Positions 1 through 8,719 of a DNA stretch of 64,000 nucleotides are shown here, piece after piece. The position numbers and the translations under genes are program-made. Location of the stretch: contig CAIKND010000095.1 in the NCBI GenBank assembly GCA_903828675.1, forward strand, positions 34,250 through 98,249, given 5' to 3'. A model generated the notes under the pieces. The model saw only the letters and a list, made by a program, of their open reading frames with translations. It was not told where the DNA came from and ran no database searches. Position 1 is the stretch's first letter. The number at the start of each line of letters is the position of its first letter. The DNA is from an uncultured Acidobacteriaceae bacterium. Lineage in GTDB: Bacteria > Acidobacteriota > Terriglobia > Terriglobales > Acidobacteriaceae.

Positions 1-1
1 G

Positions 2-439
2 ATGTTGCCGGCGGCTGCGGGGCAGGCGCAGAAAGCAAGTGGCGCCCATGCGCAGGGGAAGCTTGCGCGGGCTGCGGACGTCACTTTTGAAAAGGGCTTT
101 CATTCAAAGCTGCCGCCGCATATTTCCACACTGCTGGGCCTTTCCAAGGAAAAAGAGTGTGCGGTGATGCAGGGTGTGGTGCGGACGGGAGCGATGGTGC
201 AGGGGTTTGACGTCTCAGTTGCGAACAAGAAGGACATTGTCATTTTTGTTGTGGGCGATACGGCTTCAAACGATCAGGATCTCTATTTGACCTCGCCCGA
301 CGGCACGCTGCGGAAAGTGGTTTCAGTGAAGGCGGGCGTGGGCCGCGCGGTGCGGATTACGGACCAAGAGCGGAAATCGTTCAACAAGGAAAAGCAGTTT
401 TGGATAGATCGGCTGGCTCCGCCGGGGGCAGCGAATTGA
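2..439 (+). CDS. Hypothetical protein, probably 5'-truncated by the window edge
   Basis: An open frame of 145 residues starts at the second base of the window, so the visible ATG may be an internal Met and the real gene may begin outside. The N-terminal 20 residues are Ala/Gly/Gln rich; the rest reads like a compact soluble domain with alternating beta-type segments (around residues 55-85 and 95-115) and a charged C-terminus ending in a Pro/Gly tail. I do not recognise a family. A GC-rich hairpin lies about 60 bases after the stop, which fits the end of a transcription unit. Confidence 0.6.
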   Translation: MLPAAAGQAQKASGAHAQGKLARAADVTFEKGFHSKLPPHISTLLGLSKEKECAVMQGVVRTGAMVQGFDVSVANKKDIVIFVVGDTASNDQDLYLTSPDGTLRKVVSVKAGVGRAVRITDQERKSFNKEKQFWIDRLAPPGAAN

Positions 440-495
440 TGCGTGCCGGTTGATTGCCTGAGGGCCGCGGGCTAGCACGCAGACCCTTTAATCGC

Positions 496-517
496 CCCGG
501 CAGCATAGGCTGTCGGG
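496..517 (+). terminator. Hairpin after the first gene, possible terminator
   Basis: CCCGGCAGC (496-504) pairs with GCTGTCGGG (509-517) including one G-T pair, with a four-base ATAG loop. There is no T-run after it, so it is a weak intrinsic terminator at best; it may only be a processing or stability hairpin. Confidence 0.3.
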
Positions 518-533
518 AGATTGCCACCCACTC

Positions 534-634
534 TTGATCCGGCAAGAAAGCAGTGGCATCTTCATCCCACCCATTTCCGCAAAAATACGCAGGAATGGAT
601 GGGGCGCCCGAACAGTATTCAGTTGCCGGATCAA
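534..634. repeat. Palindromic intergenic repeat, copy 1 (12-bp perfect terminal inverted repeats)
   Basis: The element starts with TTGATCCGGCAA (534-545) and ends with its exact reverse complement TTGCCGGATCAA (623-634). Inside is a second, imperfect palindrome built from CCCACCCATTTCCGC and GCAGGAATGGATGGGG. A clearly related 94-bp copy sits at 4261-4354, and shorter relatives of the inner palindrome at 11153-11188 and 57358-57399. It carries no ORF of its own. It resembles a REP/MITE-like non-autonomous repeat. Confidence 0.75.
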
Positions 635-669
635 TTAGGTGAATGGAGCAAGAGCGCGATGATTACGGC

Positions 670-1437
670 TCATTCCTTGTTGCTTACGAGCGAGAACATG
701 GCTCCTTGCGGGTCCTGGCCCTGGATGATCCAGCCTCCGCCGGGCACCTGATTCGGACCGTTCAAGACCTTTCCGCCGCCGGACTCAACACGCCGGATGG
801 CGGCCTTGATTGAGTCGACATTGAAGTAGAAGTTCCAGCATGAGACAGGCATTTGCGGCATTTTGTTCATCATTCCGCCGTCGCCCATTTCCTTGTGGTC
901 GCCTTCATCAAAGATGCGATAGACGCCCATGGGCCCCATGTCCATATCGGTGACCTTGGTCCATCCAAAGAGCTTGTTGTAGAAGTCGAACCCGGCCTCG
1001 AGGTCGGTTGTATAGAGCTCGTGCCAGCCGATGGTGCCGGGAGTCGGCGGGGCGGGCCGCTCCGGCGAGGGCATGGCCGGGTTGGGCGTGAAGACCACAA
1101 TGGCGGCGCCCTGCGGGTCAGACAAGACGGCGAAACGAAGCATTCCGGGAACGTCTGTGGCGGGCTTCCACAATTTGCCGCCGGCTTCGACAATCTTTTC
1201 GATGTGAGCATCGACATCATCGACGGCGATGTAGCCTATCCAGCCGGTGTGTTGGGGCATGTGCAACATTCCGGCGATGCCCGCGCTGCCGAGGTTGAAG
1301 GTGGTGTAGGAGGGGCCGTCGGCGCCGGGCATCTCCTGGGTCGTCCAACCCACAACGTCAGAGTAAAACTTGCCTGCGGCATTCGTATCGCTGGTCATAA
1401 GTTCGTACCAGCCGAACTTTCCTTTGGGTGTAAACAT
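670..1437 (-). CDS. VOC family protein with two glyoxalase-like domains
   Basis: A 255-residue protein made of two tandem vicinal-oxygen-chelate (glyoxalase/bleomycin resistance) modules: the first from about residue 5 (GKFGWYELMTSD, then GKFYSDVVGW), the second from about residue 133 (GTIGWHELYTTD, then GFDFYNKLFGW). Proteins with this duplicated layout are usually annotated as lactoylglutathione-lyase-like or PhnB-like, but substrate cannot be told from sequence. The ATG at 1437 is preferred over the longer frame to 1506 because it has GGAGAA upstream and the longer N-terminus is not family-like. It stands alone, with the repeat element just beyond its 3' end. Confidence 0.88.
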   Translation of the reverse strand: MFTPKGKFGWYELMTSDTNAAGKFYSDVVGWTTQEMPGADGPSYTTFNLGSAGIAGMLHMPQHTGWIGYIAVDDVDAHIEKIVEAGGKLWKPATDVPGMLRFAVLSDPQGAAIVVFTPNPAMPSPERPAPPTPGTIGWHELYTTDLEAGFDFYNKLFGWTKVTDMDMGPMGVYRIFDEGDHKEMGDGGMMNKMPQMPVSCWNFYFNVDSIKAAIRRVESGGGKVLNGPNQVPGGGWIIQGQDPQGAMFSLVSNKE

Positions 1438-1617
1438 AGCGAGTGTTCTCCTTTTTGGCGGATAGACCAGGGTGTCAGCGTGCAGTCGACTCGTAGTTGA
1501 TATCAACTTAATCAGAGGTATGTCAATCCGTTCGCATGTTAATTTTGGCGCAGCGGATAGGCCGCATTCCCAGGTTCCAATGGCAGGACTGGAGCCCCAC
1601 TTTTTGCAAAACCTCTT

Positions 1618-3279
1618 CTACTGCGGCTCCACCGGTTGCTGGGCCGGTTTGCCCTTCATGCGGTCAAAGTCGACGCCGAACTGGAGGTTCTCGCGAGTGC
1701 CGCTGATGTGGATGGGAATCTGCATTCCGGCGCCATCCTTTTTGAAGTAGCGGTCCACAGGCTTGAGGAGCAATCCCTTCCATCCGCCCACCATCTGCGA
1801 CACCGTGGCGTCAGTTCTGGCCGTACCGGCAAAACTCAGCGCGCCGGCCTCGACGCCGTATGTACCCTGCAACTCAATCACCGCGCCGGGCACCGAGTAC
1901 TTGAGCCTCGGCAGCGTAACCACGCCGCCACCCATCTGGAAATCCCCCTCCATGGTCGATCGGGTCTCTGATCCGCCATCGCCCTTCGCGTCCTTGGGCC
2001 GCCCCTGCCCGCGCAGGCTAAGTTCCCCGATACGCTCCTGAATTTTGGCACTGGCGAACCGGGCGTCGTCCAAATTGAAGGTGCCGGCAAGGCGCAGCCT
2101 CTCATGGACCGGCGCAGGTCCCGGCGGAATGTGCAACCTGGCTTTGAGGGTTACCGCTCCGGTGAGTAGCGGCGCGTCCGAGCGGCTGGCAAGGCGTAGA
2201 AAATCCTCAATCCGCCCACGGTCTACATTCACCGTGAGGGCAATGTCGTGGCCAAGACTCTGTGGCCTCCCGGCGGCATCCTTTGCCATGACGCGTACGA
2301 CCTGACCTTGCGCGGTAAAGTGCGAGTGGCCCAGCGTCGCTTCCACTGGCTGCAGCCATGTGTCCCCATTGGTCCCGTCGACCAGGGCATGAAACCTGGT
2401 GTGGAGCGCAAGCGGCTTATCAAAGGACTTCAGCCGGAAATCCGGCGTATCCGTCTCCCCATTCGCCACCAGGTTGCGCAGGGTTCCCTCGTAGTGGCCG
2501 GTCGAGCTGAGAATTCCAGCGATGCCCTTGAAACCGCCCAGGTCGGCATGATCGAAGCTGTAGTCACCCTTGAGCGCACTTTCGCCCGGATCGTCCACCA
2601 GCCACGGTCCGAAGCTTCCGGTTGAGTGGATGATCCCGACAGGCCGCGGATTGGTTAGCTCGGCGTCGAAGTTCATCATCCCGCCGGAGCCGATTCTCGT
2701 CAGCTTGAGGTGCGCAATCGCGAATTGCAGGGGCAGCTTGCCCGGCTTGCTTGTTTCCAGCGTCAGGTTCGCGTTGCTGCACTCGATACTGTCCACCTGA
2801 AAGCGCAGCAGGGCAGCGCCGGTCTTCGGCGGCCCTGGATCTTTGGGCGCCCCGTGGCCGAAGTGAGAGCGGGGCGGCATGTCCACGCGCAGCCCCTTCA
2901 ACTCCACCAAGGAAATTCGAATTACCTGGCCGGGTCTGTAGGTGAGCGGCGTATGAAACCGGAACGCCTCAAGCCGGATCAGCGGTTCATCCGGCGTGGC
3001 CGTGCTCGGCACGGTAACCCCCTCCACCTGCGCCGGGGGCCAGATCCGCAGCCCGTTCCCTTCAACCCACAAGCCGCCCGCAAGCGACAAGTGGAAGCTG
3101 TCCAGTTCTACCCGTGCATGAAAGTGCTGATGCAACTGCTCAACGATGGTTGCGCGCAGCATCGGCTCAGCGCGATGCGCCAGCACCAGCACAACACCGG
3201 CCACCGCCATGGCCGCAGCCAGCAATCCGCCGCCAATCCACATCAGCCACCTGTGCCTGCGCCAGAACCCCGTCTGCAT
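1618..3279 (-). CDS. AsmA/DUF748-like single-span envelope protein
   Basis: A 553-residue protein with a short basic N-terminus (RRHRW), one membrane span at about residues 12-32 (IGGGLLAAAMAVAGVVLVLA), and a long periplasmic part rich in beta strands. Such AsmA-like/DUF748 proteins form elongated beta-groove structures linked to lipid traffic or outer-membrane biogenesis. The phrasing LKGLRVDMPPR, DVDLG-type FDHADLGGFKGIAGILSS, and repeated L-x-G strands fits. The ATG at 3279 follows a purine-rich AGGGGGAGGAG; the frame runs open to 3561 but that extension is Arg/Cys rich and improbable. It is divergent from the zinc-ribbon gene; function of this copy is not known. Confidence 0.7.
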   Translation of the reverse strand: MQTGFWRRHRWLMWIGGGLLAAAMAVAGVVLVLAHRAEPMLRATIVEQLHQHFHARVELDSFHLSLAGGLWVEGNGLRIWPPAQVEGVTVPSTATPDEPLIRLEAFRFHTPLTYRPGQVIRISLVELKGLRVDMPPRSHFGHGAPKDPGPPKTGAALLRFQVDSIECSNANLTLETSKPGKLPLQFAIAHLKLTRIGSGGMMNFDAELTNPRPVGIIHSTGSFGPWLVDDPGESALKGDYSFDHADLGGFKGIAGILSSTGHYEGTLRNLVANGETDTPDFRLKSFDKPLALHTRFHALVDGTNGDTWLQPVEATLGHSHFTAQGQVVRVMAKDAAGRPQSLGHDIALTVNVDRGRIEDFLRLASRSDAPLLTGAVTLKARLHIPPGPAPVHERLRLAGTFNLDDARFASAKIQERIGELSLRGQGRPKDAKGDGGSETRSTMEGDFQMGGGVVTLPRLKYSVPGAVIELQGTYGVEAGALSFAGTARTDATVSQMVGGWKGLLLKPVDRYFKKDGAGMQIPIHISGTRENLQFGVDFDRMKGKPAQQPVEPQ

Positions 3280-3472
3280 CTCCTCCCCCTTTGTTTGCCT
3301 CCCATTGTCGCAGACGTCTTGCAAGGAAATAAGTCTCGCTTTGCACACGCGATTGGTGTTTCGCGGGCGTGGTTCTCGAGGCTTGGGAAGCAACAAATGA
3401 CACCGGCCGGCAAGCCTTCCGCAGCTCCACCCTATCTGTATGGAAGCCAAATGCCGTATCCTCGTGGCACTG

Positions 3473-4258
3473 ATGCAAGAGCAAATTGAGCACATCGTAA
3501 AGCTGCAAGCCGTCGATTTGGAACGAGCGCGCCTCACCCAGGAGGCCCGCGCCCTCCCCACAGAACTCGCCCAGGCTCAATCCGCACTGACAGCGGCGGA
3601 GCGCCAGGCCGCTGAAGCCTCCGATGCCCTGACGCGCGAAGAAACCCTGCGCACCCGCCTGGAACGCGAGATCACGGGCCATCGCCAGAAGGCTGCCCGA
3701 TTCCGCATTCAGCTCGACTCAGTAAAGACGCCTGAGCAGGCTGAAGCCATCGAGCACGAGATCACTTTCGCCACCACGGAAGCTGAGCGCCTCGAAAACG
3801 AAGAATTCACGAGCCTTGAGCGCACGGAAGCGGGGGAAGCAACCCTGGCCGCAGCCCGCGCCCAAGTGGAAGTTCTGGCCGGTGCCCTCGAGAAGACTCG
3901 AACCCGCGTGGGGCGCCGTCAGAAGGAATTCAACGCTCAGCTCGACACCCTCAACGCCGAGCGTGAAGTCATTCGCCCGCTCATTGAGCCGCAGTGGCTG
4001 GTCCGCTATGACCGCATCTCGACCTCGCGCGGAACCGGCATTGCCCGGGTTGAGAATCAGCAGTGCATTGGCTGCCGCATAGGGGTACGGCCGCAGATGT
4101 GGAACCAGCTCCGCGAGGGTGAACTGCTGACCTGCGATAGTTGCGGCCGCCTGCTCTATTGGGACCCCGCGATGGCCCCAGTCGCCAAAGCTGAGCCACC
4201 CAAGCCTATTCCGGGCGCTGGCCGGGCACCGCGCAAACCCAAGAAGACAGCAGACTAG
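3473..4258 (+). CDS. CT398-like coiled-coil protein with C4 zinc ribbon
   Basis: A 261-residue protein beginning [17 protein letters not shown], the usual opening of the family of bacterial zinc-ribbon coiled-coil proteins. Residues of about 5-170 form a long heptad-rich coiled coil (many EAE, RLE, LEREI segments); the C-terminal quarter holds CIGCRIG and CDSCGRL, giving the four cysteines of a zinc ribbon. Family members are proposed nucleic-acid or flagellar/secretion-chaperone-like proteins, but no firm role is known. An upstream in-frame ATG at 3440 would add 11 residues; neither start has a clear Shine-Dalgarno, so the choice rests on family length. The stop is two bases before repeat copy 2. 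Confidence 0.8.
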   Translation: MQEQIEHIVKLQAVDLERARLTQEARALPTELAQAQSALTAAERQAAEASDALTREETLRTRLEREITGHRQKAARFRIQLDSVKTPEQAEAIEHEITFATTEAERLENEEFTSLERTEAGEATLAAARAQVEVLAGALEKTRTRVGRRQKEFNAQLDTLNAEREVIRPLIEPQWLVRYDRISTSRGTGIARVENQQCIGCRIGVRPQMWNQLREGELLTCDSCGRLLYWDPAMAPVAKAEPPKPIPGAGRAPRKPKKTAD

Positions 4259-4260
4259 TG

Positions 4261-4354
4261 ATCCGGCAAGAAGACACTGGCATCTCCTTCCCACCCATTC
4301 CCGCAAAATACGCGGGAATGGATGGGGCACACGAACAGTATTTCGTTGCCGGAT
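4261..4354. repeat. Palindromic intergenic repeat, copy 2
   Basis: ATCCGGCAA (4261-4269) and TTGCCGGAT (4346-4354) bound a 94-bp element whose interior (CCCACCCATTCCCGC ... GCGGGAATGGATGGGG) is a near-perfect hairpin and closely matches copy 1 at 534-634. It directly follows the stop codon of the zinc-ribbon gene, so it probably doubles as a transcript end or mRNA-stability hairpin. Confidence 0.75.
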
Positions 4355-4437
4355 TTATAGAGCCACCATTCGCTGCTAACATTTTTCTTTGAGCCGGAGC
4401 GCAAGGAGCACAATTCCTTCGCCCTTCAGGAGCCCTT

Positions 4438-4974
4438 GTGCAGCGCATTTGTGTGGACATGGACGAGGTGATGGCCGATACCCTCGCCGAGCATCTTCGC
4501 CGCTACAACCAGACCTTCGACGAAGCCGTTACTCCCAATGACCTGGTGGGCAAAGGCCTATGGGAAGTCGCGCCCCTTGACCGCCAGCAGCAGCTGCGCG
4601 CCTTCCTGGACGCCGAAGATTTCTTCGAGGACCTGGCGCTTATGCCGGATGCGCAGGAAGTGCTCAAGAGCCTATCGGCACGCTTTGAGATCTTCATCGC
4701 CACGCAGGCCATGGTCGTTCCCAACTCTCTGGGCCCCAAATATCGCTGGCTGCAGCGGCATTTTCCCTTCATCCCGCCCACGCACTACGTCTTCTGCGGG
4801 AACAAGTCCATTCTCCGCGCCGACTTCCTTATCGATGACCAGCCGCGCAATCTGCTTCAGTTTGAGGGGCAGGGGCTGCTCTATACATCGCCGCAAAACC
4901 TCACGGCTACGGGCTTTATTCGCGTGGACAACTGGCAGCAGGCTGCCGAGTACTTCGCGACTCAGCCGGCGTAG
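4438..4974 (+). CDS. 5'(3')-deoxyribonucleotidase-like HAD phosphatase (NT5C type)
   Basis: A 178-residue HAD-superfamily protein of the NT5C type, which removes phosphate from (deoxy)nucleoside monophosphates in the cytosol. The nucleophile motif is VDMDEVMADT at residues 6-15 (two Asp in DxD), and the C-terminal acidic motif is LIDDQPRNL near residue 132. The length matches the small bacterial relatives. The start is GTG at 4438, chosen because AGGAG (4428-4432) sits five bases upstream. It is a single gene; substrate class is inferred from the family. Confidence 0.82.
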   Translation: MQRICVDMDEVMADTLAEHLRRYNQTFDEAVTPNDLVGKGLWEVAPLDRQQQLRAFLDAEDFFEDLALMPDAQEVLKSLSARFEIFIATQAMVVPNSLGPKYRWLQRHFPFIPPTHYVFCGNKSILRADFLIDDQPRNLLQFEGQGLLYTSPQNLTATGFIRVDNWQQAAEYFATQPA

Positions 4975-5053
4975 AGGATGTTTACACGAACAAGAGATTT
5001 ATTTGCGTCCTCGGGGCCGGGCTGTCTGCATTTCACACACAAGCAAGCGGATT

Positions 5054-5080
5054 TAAAGCTGGATTAGCCCTGGCCGAAAC
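5054..5080 (+). promoter_or_regulatory. Candidate sigma-28 (FliA) promoter for flagellin
   Basis: TAAAGCTG (5054-5061), exactly 11 bases, then GCCGAAAC (5073-5080). The enterobacterial FliA consensus is TAAAGTTT-N11-GCCGATAA; each half matches at six of eight positions, including the TAAAG and GCCGA cores. It lies about 110 bases upstream of the flagellin start and points the right way. Confidence 0.6.
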
Positions 5081-5188
5081 AGGCTATAGATGCAGCCGTA
5101 ACGCTACCGCGGACCAGTAGAGCAATACGCATAGGGCCTACTTCTCCGATGATTGCAGGTGACGCACGCATCTGAAAGCGGGCCCACT

Positions 5189-6106
5189 GTGTTTCTGGGC
5201 GTCTTGAACAACATCTCCGCCTTGTACGCGGAGAACAATCTGACCAACACCAGCAACAGCCTCTCGGCAGTGCTGCGGCAGTTGTCGTCAGGTTCAAGAA
5301 TCAACTCAGGCGCGGACGATGCGGCGGGACTTTCTTTTGTCAATGGACTCGAGGCCAACGCACAGGCCCTGGCTCAGTCCCAAACCAACGTCGGGGAAGG
5401 CGTAGGACTGCTGCGAGTGGCCGATGGCGCGCTGTCGCAGGTGACCAACCTGCTGAACCGCGCCGTGACCCTGGCCACCGAAGCCTCCAACGGCACGCTT
5501 ACCAGCACGCAGGACAGGGCCGCCGATCAGGAGTATCAGTCGATTCTGTCGGAGATCACGAACATCGGCGCCACCACTACATTTAACCAGCGCGCGGTCT
5601 TCGGCTCCGACACAAGGACTTACACCGGCGACTCTTCTTCCAGCGGTGCATTCGTTGACGACCTGAACATCCGTGCTCTTGCAGCCTCGAGCGTCGGCGA
5701 TACCAACGGGGTTATCGCTTATAACGTCACAACGGCCGGGGGCGCCAGCCCCACCACGCTGTCCACTCTCAGCTACACGGACAACGCGGGCCAGGACCTG
5801 AGCGCCACCAACTTAAGGAACCCAGGGAATGCTGAAACTGCGCTCACCGCTCTCAATGCGGCCATCTCCTGCGTGTCGGCGCAAGACGGCTACATTGGCG
5901 CACAAATCAATACTCTCAATGCGGTTGACGCTGTTCTCGGTACGCAGCTTGAAAATGTGACCGCGGCGCAGAATGCCATCGAGGCCACCGATTACGCATC
6001 GGCCACCTCGAATATGGCCAAGTACGAGATTCTTATGCAGACCGGAATCTCGGCCTTGGCACAGGCCAATAGCATGCAGCAGGAAATTACCAAGTTGCTG
6101 GAATAA
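5189..6106 (+). CDS. Flagellin
   Basis: A 305-residue flagellin, the secreted subunit of the flagellar filament. The N-terminal D0/D1 helices are clear (GVLNNISALYAENN, then LRQLSSGSRINSGADDAAGL), as is the C-terminal D0 helix (MAKYEILMQTGISALAQANS ... ITKLLE); the variable D2/D3 middle is short. The GTG at 5189 is chosen because the protein then begins as flagellins do, rather than at the ATG at 5153, which adds 12 unrelated residues. No hook, motor or export gene lies nearby, so it is an isolated flagellin locus behind its own sigma-28-like promoter. An unusual feature is Cys228 (codon at 5870) in the C-terminal D1 region; flagellins rarely contain cysteine. Confidence 0.92.
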   Translation: MFLGVLNNISALYAENNLTNTSNSLSAVLRQLSSGSRINSGADDAAGLSFVNGLEANAQALAQSQTNVGEGVGLLRVADGALSQVTNLLNRAVTLATEASNGTLTSTQDRAADQEYQSILSEITNIGATTTFNQRAVFGSDTRTYTGDSSSSGAFVDDLNIRALAASSVGDTNGVIAYNVTTAGGASPTTLSTLSYTDNAGQDLSATNLRNPGNAETALTALNAAISCVSAQDGYIGAQINTLNAVDAVLGTQLENVTAAQNAIEATDYASATSNMAKYEILMQTGISALAQANSMQQEITKLLE

Positions 6107-6250
6107 GCCGGGACATGATGGATAGATTTGAATTTGCGCCTTCGAGTCTGGTTGACAGTCGCGGCTCGTGAACTTATAGTTTGCTGGCCAAGCGAACGGG
6201 AGAGTGTCACGCCCGTATTCCGCGCGGCATCACCGATGGAGGCAATTCGG

Positions 6251-7807
6251 ATGCGCTTGAGATTTACCCGCTGTCTGCTTTCACTTTGCTTTTTAAGCCT
6301 CGCTGCTTGTCTTCCGTTTAGCCGCTTGTTTGCTCAGCCGGCGGCGGGTTCACTGGGTATCTTCGAAGGCCAATCGGATGTTGGCAGCGTGGCACCGCCG
6401 GGCGAAGTCGCTTTCGACTCTGCGTCTGGGGTCTACACCATCACCGCCGCCGGCGTGAATCTTTGGGGCACAACGGACGGTTTTCATTTCGCATGGAAGA
6501 AGCTTTCCGGCGATGTTTCGCTGACCGCGGATATCGACTTCCCGGTCAAGACCGGCGAGCACAACCCGCATAGAAAAGCCGTATTGATGTTTCGCCAGAC
6601 TCTGGATGCAGATGGGGTCTATGCCGACGCCGCCCAGCATGGGTCGGGCCTGACCGCTCTGCAATACCGCACGGCCAAAGGCGACAACACGCTTGGCATC
6701 GAACTCAATATCGACCCACCGCGCCGCGTGCGGCTTGAAAAGCGCGGCGACACAATCACCATGTTTCTTTCAAACCACGGCGAGCCGCTGCACCAGGCAG
6801 GGGCAACCATCAAGTTGCACCTCGACGGCCCCTTCTATGCGGGAATCGGGCTCTCCTCGCATGATCCGGCGGTAGTTGAAAAGGCTACCTTTTCGAAGGT
6901 TGAGCTCAAGCCGCTGTCTCCGCCTGCTGCGCCCGCGAAGCTCGTGCTCTACAGTACGCTCCATGCCATCAGTATTTCTGAAGCGGCTCGGCGCTCCGAT
7001 GTTGTTTACTCAGGTCCCGTTCGCATGCAGGCGCCCAACTGGACACGCGACGGCAAGGCGCTGATCTTCAACCAGGATGGCCGGATCTTTCAGGTCCCGG
7101 TAACTGGCGGAACTCCGCAAGCGATCGATACCGGAGCTGCAACTGGCTGCACGGGCAGTCATGGACTTTCGCCTGACGGGAAGTGGCTGGCGATTACCTG
7201 CTCCATGGAAAGCAACCCTGGACGCCGCGTCTATATCATCCCCTCGGCCGGGGGCGCGGCCCGCATGGTGACGGCCAACCCCGACTCCTACTTCCACAGT
7301 TGGTCGCCGGACGGAAAAACCATCGCTTTCACGCGGCCCAGCAAAGGCTCAGGAAATATCTATTCCATTTCAGTGGACGGTGGAGCGGAAGCAGCTTTAA
7401 CCACGGGCTCGGGCATCAGCGACGACCCCGATTATTCGGCAGACGGCAAGTACATCTACTTCAATGCCGATCGTAGTGGCTCGATGCAAATATGGCGCAT
7501 GAAAGCCGATGGCAGCCAGTCCGAACAAGTTACATTCGACGAGTTCAAAAACTGGACACCCCATCCCTCGCCGGATGGCAAGTCCATCGTTTTTATCTCT
7601 TACGATCCGAGCGTTACGACGCACGCGGCCAACAAGGACATCACCCTCCGCATCCTGTCGACGACGGACAACAAGATCCGCGTACTGGTGAATCTGGTGG
7701 GCGGCGATGGGTCAATGAATGTCCCAAACTGGTCCCCTGACTCGAAGGGCCTGGCATTTGTGAGTTACCAGTTTCTTCCGGCAGAGGATACCGGTTCAAC
7801 GGAGTAA
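6251..7807 (+). CDS. Secreted protein: concanavalin-like domain plus TolB/PD40 beta-propeller
   Basis: A 518-residue exported protein. Residues 1-27 form a signal peptide (RFTRCLLSLCFLSLAACL, cleavage near LFAQP). Residues of about 30-220 resemble the DUF1349/beta-xylosidase C-terminal concanavalin-like fold (TDGFHFAWKKLSGDVSLTAD, then YADAAQHGSGLTALQYR). From about 235 onward there are repeated PD40/WD40-like blades (PNWTRDGKALIF, SPDGKWLAI, SWSPDGKTIAFTRP, SADGKYIYF, SPDGKSIVFIS, NWSPDSKGLAFVS). Such propellers bind ligands or proteins in the periplasm; the catalytic role, if any, is unknown. The ATG at 6251 is preferred because GGAGG stands eight bases upstream; earlier ATGs would bury the signal peptide. 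Confidence 0.82.
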   Translation: MRLRFTRCLLSLCFLSLAACLPFSRLFAQPAAGSLGIFEGQSDVGSVAPPGEVAFDSASGVYTITAAGVNLWGTTDGFHFAWKKLSGDVSLTADIDFPVKTGEHNPHRKAVLMFRQTLDADGVYADAAQHGSGLTALQYRTAKGDNTLGIELNIDPPRRVRLEKRGDTITMFLSNHGEPLHQAGATIKLHLDGPFYAGIGLSSHDPAVVEKATFSKVELKPLSPPAAPAKLVLYSTLHAISISEAARRSDVVYSGPVRMQAPNWTRDGKALIFNQDGRIFQVPVTGGTPQAIDTGAATGCTGSHGLSPDGKWLAITCSMESNPGRRVYIIPSAGGAARMVTANPDSYFHSWSPDGKTIAFTRPSKGSGNIYSISVDGGAEAALTTGSGISDDPDYSADGKYIYFNADRSGSMQIWRMKADGSQSEQVTFDEFKNWTPHPSPDGKSIVFISYDPSVTTHAANKDITLRILSTTDNKIRVLVNLVGGDGSMNVPNWSPDSKGLAFVSYQFLPAEDTGSTE

Positions 7808-7847
7808 CAACTGCTAAGTACGTTGGGCGGAGGCGGCAGGCTTTGGG

Positions 7848-8588
7848 CTACATTGGAGCAGCGCGCTTGCTTTCTGTCTCATTTGGTTTCGCGGTCATAT
7901 TGCGCGCGGGCAAGGTTGCGCCCGCCGACCGTGGAAGCGCCGCTTGTGCCGGAGCCTGATGCATGGTCACGATCACCACTCTGGCGGGGTTCTTCCCGGC
8001 GCATTGGTAGGAGTGCGGCGTTCCCGCCTCAAAGTAAACCGCATCGCCTGCCTCCAGCGTGCACTCCTGATCTCCGTGACGAAGTTCCAGTTCGCCGCCA
8101 AGCACATAAAGAAATTCGAAGCCGGGATGCATATGCGCCTTGGGCTCCTCGGTCCTGGCCAGGGGAATGAACTCGGCAAAATATGGGTCCATATGACGGT
8201 CGGGGACCATGTAGCCCAGGCTCTCGAAAAAGTAGGTTGGCGGCTCAATCCCAGTCTGCGGAAGCCGCACCCGGTCCTTCTGGCGGTGTATCCGGAACAT
8301 TGACGCGGGCTCGGTCTCAAAAAAATAGGATAGGTCTTTCGAGAAAACCATGGCAACGCGCGCCAGGTTCCGAAGCGTCGGGACCACGCGGCCGGTCTCA
8401 AGTTGCGATAGAAAGCTCGCCGACAGCCCCGTGTGCTTGCCTAGTTCCACAAGCCCCATCGACTTTTTCAGCCGCAGCCGCCGGATTCGCTCCCCGATCC
8501 GCTTCTCCGCAATAAACCGCTCGGCCGTCTCCGGATCTGCCTGGGTTTTTTGCATCTCCTCGTTCTCTACCTCTGCCGGGTTACTCAT
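7848..8588 (-). CDS. XRE-family transcriptional regulator with C-terminal cupin sensor
   Basis: A 246-residue regulator. Residues of about 30-90 carry the helix-turn-helix (GERIRRLRLKKSMGLVELGKHTGLSASFLSQLETGRVVPTL split over two helices), and residues 160-225 a cupin_2 domain with metal-type residues (KAHMHPGFEFLYVLGGELEL, then GTPHSYQCAG). This HTH-cupin type usually senses a small metabolite and represses nearby genes. The ATG at 8588 follows AGGAGG by five bases. It is divergent from the SDR epimerase; two 7-bp direct repeats in the shared upstream region could be its operator. Confidence 0.88.
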   Translation of the reverse strand: MSNPAEVENEEMQKTQADPETAERFIAEKRIGERIRRLRLKKSMGLVELGKHTGLSASFLSQLETGRVVPTLRNLARVAMVFSKDLSYFFETEPASMFRIHRQKDRVRLPQTGIEPPTYFFESLGYMVPDRHMDPYFAEFIPLARTEEPKAHMHPGFEFLYVLGGELELRHGDQECTLEAGDAVYFEAGTPHSYQCAGKNPARVVIVTMHQAPAQAALPRSAGATLPARNMTAKPNETESKRAAPM

Positions 8589-8613
8589 CCGCGCCTCCTG
8601 AACACTCACAAAT

Positions 8614-8647
8614 AAGATGCAAAAGATGCCAATATGTTGCCCGCATC
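8614..8647. promoter_or_regulatory. Repeated AAGATGC boxes between divergent regulator and epimerase genes
   Basis: AAGATGC occurs at 8614-8620 and again at 8623-8629 (9-bp period), with an inverted GCATC at 8643-8647. The position between the XRE-cupin start and the epimerase suits an operator, but this is inference from position and repetition only. Confidence 0.25.
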
Positions 8648-8719
8648 AAAACAATTTGCCGTCCTGTTAAACCAATCTTATCTGATTCCCGTTATTGTAT
8701 TCACCAGGAGGAAAAGAAA

